Origin: Chloroflexota bacterium
GTDB lineage: Bacteria > Chloroflexota > Dehalococcoidia > DSTF01 > RBG-16-68-14
Length of the DNA stretch: 12,018 bases
Assembly: GCA_022563135.1 (NCBI GenBank)
Contig: JADFNZ010000041.1
Span: forward strand, 1-12,018
Direction: 5' to 3'
Positions 1-6,173 of this stretch are shown here, in pieces; within the stretch, counting starts at the first letter, position 1, and the number at the start of each line of letters is the position of its first letter. The translations under genes and the position numbers were made by a program. The notes under the pieces are model-generated. The model saw only the letters and a list, made by a program, of their open reading frames with translations, searched no databases and was not told where the DNA came from.

Positions 1-69
1 CACGTCGGCCATCTTCAGGTTCACTCCGCCGACGTTGACGCCGCGGAGGAACGCCGCGTATTTGGTCAT
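1..69 (-). CDS. DUF1697 family protein, N-terminal fragment (runs off left edge)
   Basis: Reading the minus strand from an ATG at 69 gives 23 codons starting MTKYAAFLRGVNVGG and ending in KMADV at the window edge. This matches the characteristic N-terminus of DUF1697 proteins (pattern M-x-x-Y-x-A-x-L-R-G-x-N-V-G-G, then an MADL-like stretch). The family is widespread, about 180 residues long, and has no firmly assigned biochemical function. Only the N-terminus is visible. It is divergent from the chimeric gene starting at 110, with 40 bp between them. No convincing Shine-Dalgarno is seen on its own strand. Family call is by recognised motif; function is unknown. Confidence 0.72.
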   Translation of the reverse strand, partial: MTKYAAFLRGVNVGGVNLKMADV

Positions 70-109
70 CGGTAATCAATCGTAGGAGGTCCGACGTAGG
101 CTCACCGGC

Positions 110-1762
110 ATGGCGCCGCAGGCATTCGACGACAAGCTGCTCGCTGTCATCGGCGGCCAGGAATGGACGGGCGAGTTTCTGGATGACAGCAAGCCCTGGA
201 AGCAGGATGCCCCGCAAGCGCATTTCGATCCCCGGGAATTAATCACTCCCGGTCAGGCGGTCGAATTTGATTCCCAATTCTACCTCGAGCGGGATGCCGA
301 TACAGAGGTCCTGGATGTGATCGCCAGGCCGCGTGGGATGGTCACGGTGTGCGGACCGAATGGATCCGGCAAAACCTCCCTGATCATGGCGACCTATTCC
401 AAAGCCGCGAACCTGCCAGATCCCTACCGCTGTGTCTACGTGGATTTCCAGTTTCTGGCCTCCGACAACTTCGCCACACTCGACTCAACGTGGCGTGCCG
501 TGTTCACCCAAATTGCCCAACAACTTGGATTCGAGGACACTGACTTGGGCGGGTGGAATTCCGACGCCGATCCGTCCCACAACATCTATCAGTTTGTGTC
601 TAAGAAGCTGTTCAAGACGGACAAGTCGCCTGTGCTCGTCGTGCTTGATGAGGTGGATCGGCTCTTCGAATATCCCATCGCCCAGCAGTTCTTCGCCAAC
701 CTCCGGGCGATCTGGAATCAGGGAGCCATCCGCCCCGCCTATCGCTCGCTGCGTTGGCTCCTGGGCGTGCTCGCGCTGCCGGACTCCTGCGGCGGCGCGT
801 TCGTCACGGGCGCGACGATGGCGAACTTCACCGCGCTGGCAGCCGCCCGCCATGCCACGCTGAAAGAGGCGGGCTGGGACGTCGAGGCCGACGGGCTGTT
901 CGGGGCACCGGAGGTGACCGTGATCGTCGGCGAAGAGGCGCATCCGAGCCTGACGAAGTCGCTCGGAATGCTGGGGTTCGGCCGCGAGCGCGTGACGACG
1001 GTTCCCGTTGATGATCAAGGCCGAATGCGCGCCGGCGCGCTGCCGCCGATCTCCGGCCCGACGATCGTCTGCATCCAGGCTGGCAACGTGAATACCGGCG
1101 CGTTCGACCCGGCGGCGGAGATCTGCGCGGCGGCCCGCGAGGCGGGCGCGTGGGTGCACATCGACGGCGCGTTTGGATTGTGGGCGGCGGTGTCGCCCGA
1201 GCGCGAGCACCTCGTCGCGGGCGTCGCGGACGCCCACTCCTGGGCGACGGACGCGCACAAGTGGCTCAACGTCCCTTACGACAGCGGCGTCGCCTTCGTA
1301 CGCGAGCCGGAGCATCTGCGCGCGGCGATGGCGCTCACGGCTGCGTATCTTCCCGTGCTCGTGCAGCGGGAGCCGTCGCATTATACGCCGGAGCTCTCGC
1401 GCCGTGCGCGTGGCGTCGAAGTGTGGGCGGCGATGCGAACGCTCGGCCGCGCCGGGCTCGCAGACCTGGTCGATCGCACCTGCCGCTATGCTACGCGGTT
1501 CGCGACCGGCCTGCGCGAGGCCGGCTACGAGATCCTCAACGACGTGGTGCTCAACCAGCTGCTCGTGTCGTTCGGCGACGATGAAACGACGAACCGCGTG
1601 ATCGAGGGGATTCAGGCGGACGGCACCTGTTGGTGCGGCGGAACCGTCTGGCAGGGCCGCACGGCGATGCGTATCAGCGTGATCTCCTGGGCGACGACGG
1701 AAGAGGACGTGGAGCGGTCGCTCGCGGCGATGCTGCGCGTGGCGGATGCGGCCAAGAGCTAG
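110..1762 (+). CDS. Chimeric protein: AAA_35-type P-loop ATPase N-half fused to truncated group II PLP-dependent decarboxylase C-half
   Basis: The 550-residue frame has two unrelated parts. Residues about 45-205 resemble the AAA_35 (AAA-like) NTPase family: an entry motif FDSQFYLER at 53-61, Walker A GPNGSGKT at 82-89, and Walker B VLVVLDEVD at 175-183 (D180, E181). Residues about 207-550 resemble group II pyridoxal-dependent decarboxylases (aromatic-amino-acid/diaminobutyrate decarboxylase type): GGAFVTGATMAN at 228-239, the ring-stacking His in EEAHPS (H278), the pyridine-N Asp in HIDGAFG (D352), and the PLP lysine in DAHKW (K384). A normal decarboxylase has roughly 100 more N-terminal residues, which help form the dimer, and they are absent. 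The ATPase also stops just after Walker B, lacking its downstream sensor region. GC is about 55-57% in lines before 720 and 72-75% after. ATG 110 is the only start after the in-frame stop at 83; the GGAGGT at 85-90 is 19 nt away, too far to be a good RBS. It may be a recombination product, a non-functional fusion or an assembly join. Confidence 0.8.
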   Translation: MAPQAFDDKLLAVIGGQEWTGEFLDDSKPWKQDAPQAHFDPRELITPGQAVEFDSQFYLERDADTEVLDVIARPRGMVTVCGPNGSGKTSLIMATYSKAANLPDPYRCVYVDFQFLASDNFATLDSTWRAVFTQIAQQLGFEDTDLGGWNSDADPSHNIYQFVSKKLFKTDKSPVLVVLDEVDRLFEYPIAQQFFANLRAIWNQGAIRPAYRSLRWLLGVLALPDSCGGAFVTGATMANFTALAAARHATLKEAGWDVEADGLFGAPEVTVIVGEEAHPSLTKSLGMLGFGRERVTTVPVDDQGRMRAGALPPISGPTIVCIQAGNVNTGAFDPAAEICAAAREAGAWVHIDGAFGLWAAVSPEREHLVAGVADAHSWATDAHKWLNVPYDSGVAFVREPEHLRAAMALTAAYLPVLVQREPSHYTPELSRRARGVEVWAAMRTLGRAGLADLVDRTCRYATRFATGLREAGYEILNDVVLNQLLVSFGDDETTNRVIEGIQADGTCWCGGTVWQGRTAMRISVISWATTEEDVERSLAAMLRVADAAKS

Positions 1763-1768
1763 TGGCGC

Positions 1769-2137
1769 CTACCGGACGAAGCGGCTCGGCAGCCGGAGCG
1801 TGCCCAGCAGCGCCATGAGCGCCATGCAGGCGACGGTAAAGGCCGTCAGCACGCCCGTCAGCGCGATCGGGCGCTCCGCCGCGTAGCCGATCAGGCCGCG
1901 CTGCACGAGGTCCGCGACCTCATCCTCCAGATCGCCGATCGCGAGCGAGACGAGCAGCAGCGCCAGCACGTCGATCGCGAGAACTGCGAACGTGAGCGTC
2001 ATGCTCGCGACCAGCAGTTCGAGCCGCGACGCGAGAGGCGTGCCACTCGGCGTGTAGTAGAGGTTTACGTAGTAGTTGATCAGCCCCGGCGCCACGATCA
2101 GGCCGAGGAAGATCGAGATGGTGATGAAGGCGTCCAT
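1769..2137 (-). CDS. Hypothetical three-helix membrane protein
   Basis: This is a 122-residue protein with three hydrophobic segments at about 3-21, 41-66 and 91-112, so it is an integral membrane protein of the cytoplasmic membrane. A short polar loop (LEDEVADLVQRG, about 70-81) sits between helices 2 and 3. The start is supported by AGGAG 6 nt upstream of the ATG (forward-strand CTCCT 2144-2148). The N-terminal pattern (helix with an APG kink, then a tyrosine-rich NYYVNLYY stretch) is loosely reminiscent of DUF6338-like membrane proteins, but I cannot assign it firmly. It is convergent with the chimeric gene, whose stop lies 6 bp away, and lies downstream of the RluD-type gene on the same strand, separated by a 187-bp gap that holds a repeat. 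Function unknown. Confidence 0.72.
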   Translation of the reverse strand: MDAFITISIFLGLIVAPGLINYYVNLYYTPSGTPLASRLELLVASMTLTFAVLAIDVLALLLVSLAIGDLEDEVADLVQRGLIGYAAERPIALTGVLTAFTVACMALMALLGTLRLPSRFVR

Positions 2138-2143
2138 GTGGTT

Positions 2144-2148
2144 CTCCT
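2144..2148 (-). promoter_or_regulatory. Ribosome binding site for the membrane protein at 2137
   Basis: The minus strand reads AGGAG six bases before the ATG at 2137. It fixes this start and supports the short membrane ORF as a real gene. Confidence 0.7.
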
Positions 2149-2234
2149 ACCAGGCACTTGCGGCGATTGTACCAGCGACTCGGCGTGGCCTCAAGCGCCG
2201 CGACTCCCGGCTCAGGGCGAGAGACGTGGGTATC

Positions 2235-2290
2235 GTCATTCTGAGCCCTTCGCTCTGCTCAGGATAGACTCCGCGAAGAATCTAGCGGGG
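2235..2290. repeat. Dispersed-repeat-like intergenic element (GTCATTCTGAGC...GCGAAGAATCT)
   Basis: The element begins GTCATTCTGAGC and closes with GCGAAGAATCT followed by a G-run. It contains nested inverted repeats: CTGAGC 2241-2246 with GCTCAG 2257-2262, CTTCGC 2248-2253 with GCGAAG 2273-2278, and ATTCT 2238-2242 with AGAAT 2277-2281. From memory, closely similar GTCATTCTGAGC/GCGAAGAATCT elements occur in many copies between genes in Chloroflexota and other bacterial genomes, like REP or MITE sequences. Only one copy is in this window, so repetitiveness is inferred. It lies in the 187-bp gap between the rRNA pseudouridine synthase and membrane protein genes. Confidence 0.6.
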
Positions 2291-2324
2291 GAGATTGTCG
2301 TCAACCGAATCCCGCGCGCCGGCG

Positions 2325-3248
2325 CTACTCGCCCTCCAGCTGGCGCAGCGCGGCCTGCAGCTCCTCGGCCAGTGGCGCCTCCAGCTCCAGCCGCTCGCCC
2401 GTGCGCGGGTGGCGAAAGGCGAGGCGCTGGGCGTGCAGGAACTGGCGTCGCAGGCCGGCGGTCGGGACGCCCCTGCGGCCGTAGAGCCGATCGCCGACGA
2501 CTGGGTGGCCGATCGCGGCCAGGTGCACGCGGATCTGGTGCGTGCGGCCCGTCTCCGGCCGCACCTCCAGCAGCGAGCGGCCTGCCACCTCGCGCGTGAC
2601 GCGGTAGCCCGTGCGTGCGTCGCGGCCGCGTTCGAGTTCGACCACGGCCATCCGCTTGCGGTTGCGCGTATCGCGCCCGATCGGCGCGTCGATCACGGCG
2701 TCGGCCTCCTCCATCCGCCCCTCTACCAGCGCCACGTACGTCTTTTCGACCTCGTGTTCCTTGAGCTGGCCTGCCAGGGAGAGGTGGGCGGCGTCGTTCT
2801 TCGCGACGATGATCAGGCCGGAGGTGTCCTTGTCCAGCCGGTGTACGATGCCGGGCCGTCCTACGCCGCCGATGCCGGAGAGGTCCGGGCAGTGGGCGAG
2901 GACGGCGTTCACCAGCGTATGGCTGCTATGTCCGGGCGAGGGGTGGACGGCGAGCCCGGCGGGCTTATCGACCACGAGCAGGTCGTCGTCCTCGTAGACG
3001 ATGCTGAGCGGGATCGGCTCGGGCTGGAGATCCAGCGGCTGCGGGGGCGGGATCGTGACCGCGATCTGCTGGCCGGGTTCGAGCGTGACGCCGGCCTTGG
3101 CGGGCAGCCGGCCGTCGATCGTCACGGCCCCGCCGTCGATCAGCTTGCGAACGCGCGAGCGCGTCAGCTCCGGCACGCGACGCGCGACGAAGACGTCGAG
3201 CCGTTCGCCCTCGCGTTCGGCCGTCAGCTCGTGGCGGTCAGCCGCCAT
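2325..3248 (-). CDS. rluD: RluA/RluD-family 23S rRNA pseudouridine synthase
   Basis: The 307-residue protein isomerises uridine to pseudouridine in RNA, most likely 23S rRNA (helix 69 for true RluD). An S4 RNA-binding domain lies at about 15-62 (RLDVFVARRV, then SRVRKLIDGG), followed by the catalytic domain with a conserved VVDKPAGLAVHPSPGH stretch at 92-107. The catalytic motif HRLDKDTSG is at 136-144 with nucleophile D139. The RTHQIRVHLA motif and GHPVVGDRLYG near the C-terminus are also family hallmarks. Length is normal. The ATG at 3248 lies inside the end of the lspA gene, an 11-bp overlap, so the two are almost certainly co-transcribed and translationally coupled, an arrangement seen in many bacteria. 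The exact target (RluD rather than another RluA member) is inferred. Confidence 0.92.
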   Translation of the reverse strand: MAADRHELTAEREGERLDVFVARRVPELTRSRVRKLIDGGAVTIDGRLPAKAGVTLEPGQQIAVTIPPPQPLDLQPEPIPLSIVYEDDDLLVVDKPAGLAVHPSPGHSSHTLVNAVLAHCPDLSGIGGVGRPGIVHRLDKDTSGLIIVAKNDAAHLSLAGQLKEHEVEKTYVALVEGRMEEADAVIDAPIGRDTRNRKRMAVVELERGRDARTGYRVTREVAGRSLLEVRPETGRTHQIRVHLAAIGHPVVGDRLYGRRGVPTAGLRRQFLHAQRLAFRHPRTGERLELEAPLAEELQAALRQLEGE

Positions 3249-3858
3249 CGGCGGGCTTGCGGCGCTGCGCCGCCTCCACCGAGAGGAAGAACCAGATGAT
3301 GGTGACCACGCCGATGCTGATGGATGCGTCGGCGACGTTGAAGGCGGGCCAGAAGTCGAAGTTAATGAAGTCCGTCACCTCGCCCGTGCGCACGCGGTCG
3401 ATCAGGTTGCCCGCGGCGCCGCCGAGCTGGAGCCCCAGCGCCACGCGCAGCAGGCCGTGCTCCAGCGGTGGGTAGAAGTAGAAGAGGATGATCGCCGCGG
3501 CGCCCACGATCGACATGCCGATGAGGAAGACGGTCTGCCCTTGCAGGATGCCGAACGCCGCGCCGCTGTTGCTGACGTTGACGATGTTGAGCAGCCAGTC
3601 GCGGTCCGGCCACGCCTCGCCGCGGTCGAGGCCGGCGCGCACGAGGAACTTCGTTAGCTGGTCGAGCGCGATGACGGCCGCCGCGATGACGAAGAACCAG
3701 GCGTCGCGGCGAGGGCGGACGGCCGGCTCTGCGGGAGCGCTATCCTGCGCCGGCTCACCCGTCGCTACCGGCGTTCGCTCCGCATCCGTGATCGGTTCCG
3801 ACTGCTGGCCTGCAACCGGCGCTTGCTCGCTCACGGGGCCAGGATAGCATAGGGGCAT
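3238..3858 (-). CDS. lspA: Lipoprotein signal peptidase (signal peptidase II)
   Basis: The 206-residue membrane aspartic protease cleaves signal peptides of prolipoproteins after lipid modification of the +1 cysteine. Four hydrophobic segments are visible (about 53-70, 88-105, 108-130, 178-194). The two catalytic aspartates are in GGAAGNLIDRV (D154) and FNVADASI (D177), the diagnostic family motifs; N97 in SNSGAAFG is also conserved. The start at 3858 is supported by AAAGGAG ending 7 nt upstream (forward CTCCT 3866-3870). An in-frame alternative is not needed. The first 50 residues form a hydrophilic extension rich in Pro, Ala and Glu before the first helix, making the protein longer than the usual 150-170. 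It overlaps the downstream rluD-type gene by 11 bp. Confidence 0.95.
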   Translation of the reverse strand: MPLCYPGPVSEQAPVAGQQSEPITDAERTPVATGEPAQDSAPAEPAVRPRRDAWFFVIAAAVIALDQLTKFLVRAGLDRGEAWPDRDWLLNIVNVSNSGAAFGILQGQTVFLIGMSIVGAAAIILFYFYPPLEHGLLRVALGLQLGGAAGNLIDRVRTGEVTDFINFDFWPAFNVADASISIGVVTIIWFFLSVEAAQRRKPADGG

Positions 3859-3967
3859 ACCGAGGCTCCTTTCACGCGCACCGGATAGCCTGGCCAGCGC
3901 TGCGGCTAGACAGACCGGTGGCTTGCCTTAGTCGCCGCTCTCTTCTTTATTCTGTGGCGTCACCTTC
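3859..3967. other. Intergenic spacer between fic and lspA
   Basis: These 109 bases hold the lspA ribosome binding site (CTCCT 3866-3870 on the forward strand) and a drop in GC toward the fic side. I see no clear terminator hairpin with a T-run after fic and no convincing promoter hexamer pair for lspA. Confidence 0.4.
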
Positions 3968-5122
3968 CTAGTTATCAAATAGCGACGCCTGCTTCGGCTT
4001 CTCATCAGCCTTCTTCCGATCCTTCCGCTTCTCCAACAGCCAGTCATGGTCGAAGAGATAGACCCGGCCACGAGTCTTGCCCTTCGGAATTAAGACTCCA
4101 AGATCTACAAGTCGCGCTAGGTCACGAGAAGCTGTCAGAGGAGACGCGCCTGTCATCTCCATGTATTCAGCCCTCGTCAGCCGCCCTGTTCGAACCGCCA
4201 GAGCCATGCCGTCTGTCTGCCGGCGGTTGACATTTAGCGGCTCCATCGCCTCGTAGAGGACCGCGACCGTCTGGTGCCACTGGGTCAGCCGATCCGTAAT
4301 CCGCATTCCCTCTGCTAGGAGCGAGCTACTAAAGAACTCAAGCCACGACGACGCGTCGTAGTCGGGGGCATAGCTGTCGCCCAATGTGCTTTCGATGGCG
4401 GAGATGTAGTCTCGTTTGTTTCCTTCGAAGAACCGTTCGAGCGATACTAACTTTCTGAAGTTGAAGCGAGACCTCTGCAGAATCACCGTCGCCAGTGCGC
4501 GAGCGGTTCGGCCATTGCCATCCCAGAACGGATGGATGGCGATGAACTGGATATGGGCGATGCCTGCTTTCACTACTGGGTGCAAGTCATCATCCTTAGC
4601 TCGGAGCCAGGCGGCGAAGGCGTGTATCAGGTCAGGAACGTCACCTTGGTCGGGAGGAAGATATTTGTCCCCAACCTTGTTCTGCCCTTTCCGATACACG
4701 CCAGGTGTCAACATCTCGTCCATGCCGTTGAGGAAGTACCGGTTGAGTTCCCTGATGACGAGTTCGTCCAGGGGGACGTCGGGCTGGTCGCTCAGATAAT
4801 CAACGAATCGGTAAGCTTCCAAGGCGTTCAGGTTGGCTAGCTCGTCCTCAGTGGGTTTGCCCACTGGCCTCTTCTTCGCCAACTGGCCGACCTCGTCCGC
4901 GTTTAGGGTTGCGCCCTCGATGCGGGTGGTGGCCGCGGCGCGCTCGATGGAGACTTCACGCTGAATCCATAGCTCGTACCTCGGCATGATCAGCATGTTC
5001 GCGATCAGCCAGGCACTCCGCTCGATGGCTTCGTTGGTGTTGGCCACATGCGGAGGCAGCTCAAATCGAGGCGTGAAAATCATATCATTCTGTCTTCGTA
5101 CGATAGATATATAGTATCTCAT
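3968..5122 (-). CDS. Fic-domain AMP-transferase (class II type) with C-terminal winged-helix-like domain
   Basis: The 384-residue protein carries the Fic core motif HPFWDGNGRTAR at 197-208 (catalytic H197, Mg-binding D201, anion-binding GNGR), so it probably transfers AMP from ATP to a protein hydroxyl. Upstream, TTRIEG at 65-70 fits the inhibitory (S/T)xxxE(G/N) helix in the same chain, the class II arrangement, so no separate antitoxin is needed. Residues about 298-356 look like a winged helix (RLTRAEYMEMTGASPLTASR, then a LIPKGKTRGRVYLF wing), and the tail is lysine-rich. GC is lower than in the neighbours (lines of 48-60% by count) and codons are mixed, suggesting transfer. A good promoter lies just upstream. 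The start is uncertain: ATG 5122 would leave a leader of only about 5 nt, while ATG 5083 (residue 14, MIFTPRFEL) would leave about 44 nt. Target protein unknown. Confidence 0.9.
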   Translation of the reverse strand: MRYYISIVRRQNDMIFTPRFELPPHVANTNEAIERSAWLIANMLIMPRYELWIQREVSIERAAATTRIEGATLNADEVGQLAKKRPVGKPTEDELANLNALEAYRFVDYLSDQPDVPLDELVIRELNRYFLNGMDEMLTPGVYRKGQNKVGDKYLPPDQGDVPDLIHAFAAWLRAKDDDLHPVVKAGIAHIQFIAIHPFWDGNGRTARALATVILQRSRFNFRKLVSLERFFEGNKRDYISAIESTLGDSYAPDYDASSWLEFFSSSLLAEGMRITDRLTQWHQTVAVLYEAMEPLNVNRRQTDGMALAVRTGRLTRAEYMEMTGASPLTASRDLARLVDLGVLIPKGKTRGRVYLFDHDWLLEKRKDRKKADEKPKQASLFDN

Positions 5123-5130
5123 TCATGAGA
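5117..5130. promoter_or_regulatory. Hyphenated palindrome at the fic start (possible operator)
   Basis: TCTCAT (5117-5122) and ATGAGA (5125-5130) form a perfect 6-bp inverted repeat with a 2-bp centre, lying across the predicted transcription start and first ATG of fic. A second inverted repeat, AGATA 5105-5109 and TATCT 5115-5119, adjoins it. Position fits an operator, possibly for the Fic protein's own winged-helix domain. That role is inference. Confidence 0.4.
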
Positions 5131-5133
5131 ATG

Positions 5134-5162
5134 ATGCTAATCTATTGGGGGTATATTGTCAA
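5134..5162 (-). promoter_or_regulatory. Sigma-70-type promoter for fic
   Basis: On the minus strand TTGACA (5162-5157, perfect -35) is followed after exactly 17 bases by TAGCAT (5139-5134), a 4/6 match to TATAAT. The spacer is AT-rich compared with the surrounding genome. Transcription would start near 5127, directly in front of the fic gene. Confidence 0.7.
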
Positions 5163-5225
5163 GGTGCAAACGCCTAGTTTCGCACCGGCCTACTTCACAC
5201 CGAGCGCCGGCAAGGGGTCTCGCCA

Positions 5226-6125
5226 TCACGATTGGAGCGAGCTGTTCGCCAGCTTCGCCAGCGCCTTCACCAGCGCCTGCGTTCCCTCCTCGCCCAGCCC
5301 CTCCGCCTCCAGCGCCGCGAAGAGCTGGTGGACGAGCGCCGTGCCCGGCAGCGGCGTCGAGTGCTCGCGGGCGAGGTCGAGCGCGTGGCGCAGGTCCTTC
5401 TGCTGGTGGGTAACCTTGAACCCCGGCGAGAAGTCGCCGGCGAGGATGCGCGGCGCCAGGTTCTGCAGCGCCCACGATGACGCCGCGCCCGCGCTCACCG
5501 CCTCCAGCATCGTCGCCGGTTCCACGCCGGCCTTCTTGGCCAGCACGAGCGCCTCGCTCATCGCCAGGTTGTTCAGCCCCACGATCACCTGGTTGCAGAG
5601 CTTCACCACCTGGCCGGAGCCCGTCGGGCCGCAGTAGACGATCGTGCGGCCCAGCGCCTCGAGCACCGGCCGGCAGCGGTCGAAGACTTCCCGGTTGCCG
5701 CCGCACATGATCGAGAGCGTGCCATCGATCGCCCCCTGCTCACCGCCGCTGACGGGCGCGTCGAGCAGCTCGATGCCCGACGCCCCGTAGCGCTCCGCGA
5801 TCATGCGCTCCGTCGCGGGCGCGATGGTGGTCATGTCGATGTGGACCAGCCCCTCGTGGCCGCCCTCGAGGATGCCGCGCTCGCCCAGCGCGACCTGCTC
5901 GACATCGGGCGCGTCGCCGACGATGGTGATGACGACGGTCGAACGCTCCGCGACGGCGCGGGCGGACTCCGCCTCGGCCGCGCCGTCGGCTACCAGCGCG
6001 TCGATGCCGGGGCGGCTGCGGTTCCAGACGACGAGCGGATAGCCTGCCTTGATCAGGTTGCGCGCCATGGGCCGGCCCATGATGCCCAGCCCGATGAAGC
6101 CGATGCTGTCGTCTTGGTCGTTCAT
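5226..6125 (-). CDS. Beta-hydroxyacid dehydrogenase (tartronate semialdehyde reductase / 3-hydroxyisobutyrate dehydrogenase family)
   Basis: The 299-residue NAD(P)-dependent dehydrogenase reversibly oxidises a 3-hydroxy acid to the semialdehyde. The Rossmann motif GLGIMG is at 12-17, the substrate-binding signature DAPVSGG at 122-128, and the catalytic lysine in GSGQVVKLCNQ is K175 with N178; KD at 243-244 in the C-terminal helical domain is also conserved. Length is standard for the family (about 290-300). ATG 6125 is chosen because GGAGGAG sits 7 nt upstream and MNDQDDSIGFIGLG leads directly into the Rossmann fold; the frame stays open far upstream, but that part is antisense to the mutase gene. 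Substrate (2-hydroxy-3-oxopropionate, 3-hydroxyisobutyrate or succinic semialdehyde) cannot be settled from sequence alone. Divergent from the mutase gene, with 48 bp between starts. Confidence 0.9.
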   Translation of the reverse strand: MNDQDDSIGFIGLGIMGRPMARNLIKAGYPLVVWNRSRPGIDALVADGAAEAESARAVAERSTVVITIVGDAPDVEQVALGERGILEGGHEGLVHIDMTTIAPATERMIAERYGASGIELLDAPVSGGEQGAIDGTLSIMCGGNREVFDRCRPVLEALGRTIVYCGPTGSGQVVKLCNQVIVGLNNLAMSEALVLAKKAGVEPATMLEAVSAGAASSWALQNLAPRILAGDFSPGFKVTHQQKDLRHALDLAREHSTPLPGTALVHQLFAALEAEGLGEEGTQALVKALAKLANSSLQS

Positions 6126-6132
6126 GTTGGGG

Positions 6133-6139
6133 CTCCTCC
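6133..6139 (-). promoter_or_regulatory. Ribosome binding site for the dehydrogenase at 6125
   Basis: The minus strand reads GGAGGAG seven bases before ATG 6125. This decides the start against the long open extension further upstream in the same frame. Confidence 0.8.
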
Positions 6140-6157
6140 GTCGTAAGTTGCGGTCGT

Positions 6158-6165
6158 AGTATAAT
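6158..6165. promoter_or_regulatory. Overlapping divergent -10 elements (TATAAT on plus, TATACT on minus)
   Basis: AGTATAAT reads TATAAT on the plus strand (6160-6165) and TATACT on the minus strand (6163-6158). The plus -10 lies 8 bases before ATG 6174, so transcription would begin at or within a couple of bases of the mutase start codon. The minus -10 would give the dehydrogenase a leader of about 26 nt containing its Shine-Dalgarno. No good -35 is seen for either direction. Confidence 0.55.
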
Positions 6166-6173
6166 CCACCGCG

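Noticed and set aside
485..1381. Long minus-strand open frame (298 codons) opposite the decarboxylase
   Set aside because: Arg/His-rich low-complexity translation typical of the antisense of high-GC coding; the plus strand has clear catalytic motifs.
2316..2325. GCGCCGGCGC palindrome at the end of the RluD-type gene as a terminator
   Set aside because: Short self-complementary GC-rich sequence without a following T-run; common by chance in high-GC DNA.
2295..3299. Long plus-strand open frame (334 codons) opposite the pseudouridine synthase
   Set aside because: It is an antisense shadow; the minus strand encodes HRLDKDTSG and the S4 domain.
3968..5122. Two-gene Fic toxin-antitoxin (FicT/FicA) operon
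   Set aside because: No separate antitoxin ORF flanks the gene, and the inhibitory motif is inside the Fic protein itself.
5185..5210. CCGGC/GCCGG inverted repeat downstream of the dehydrogenase as a terminator
   Set aside because: Only a 5-bp stem with a 16-base loop and no T-run, so it is not convincing.
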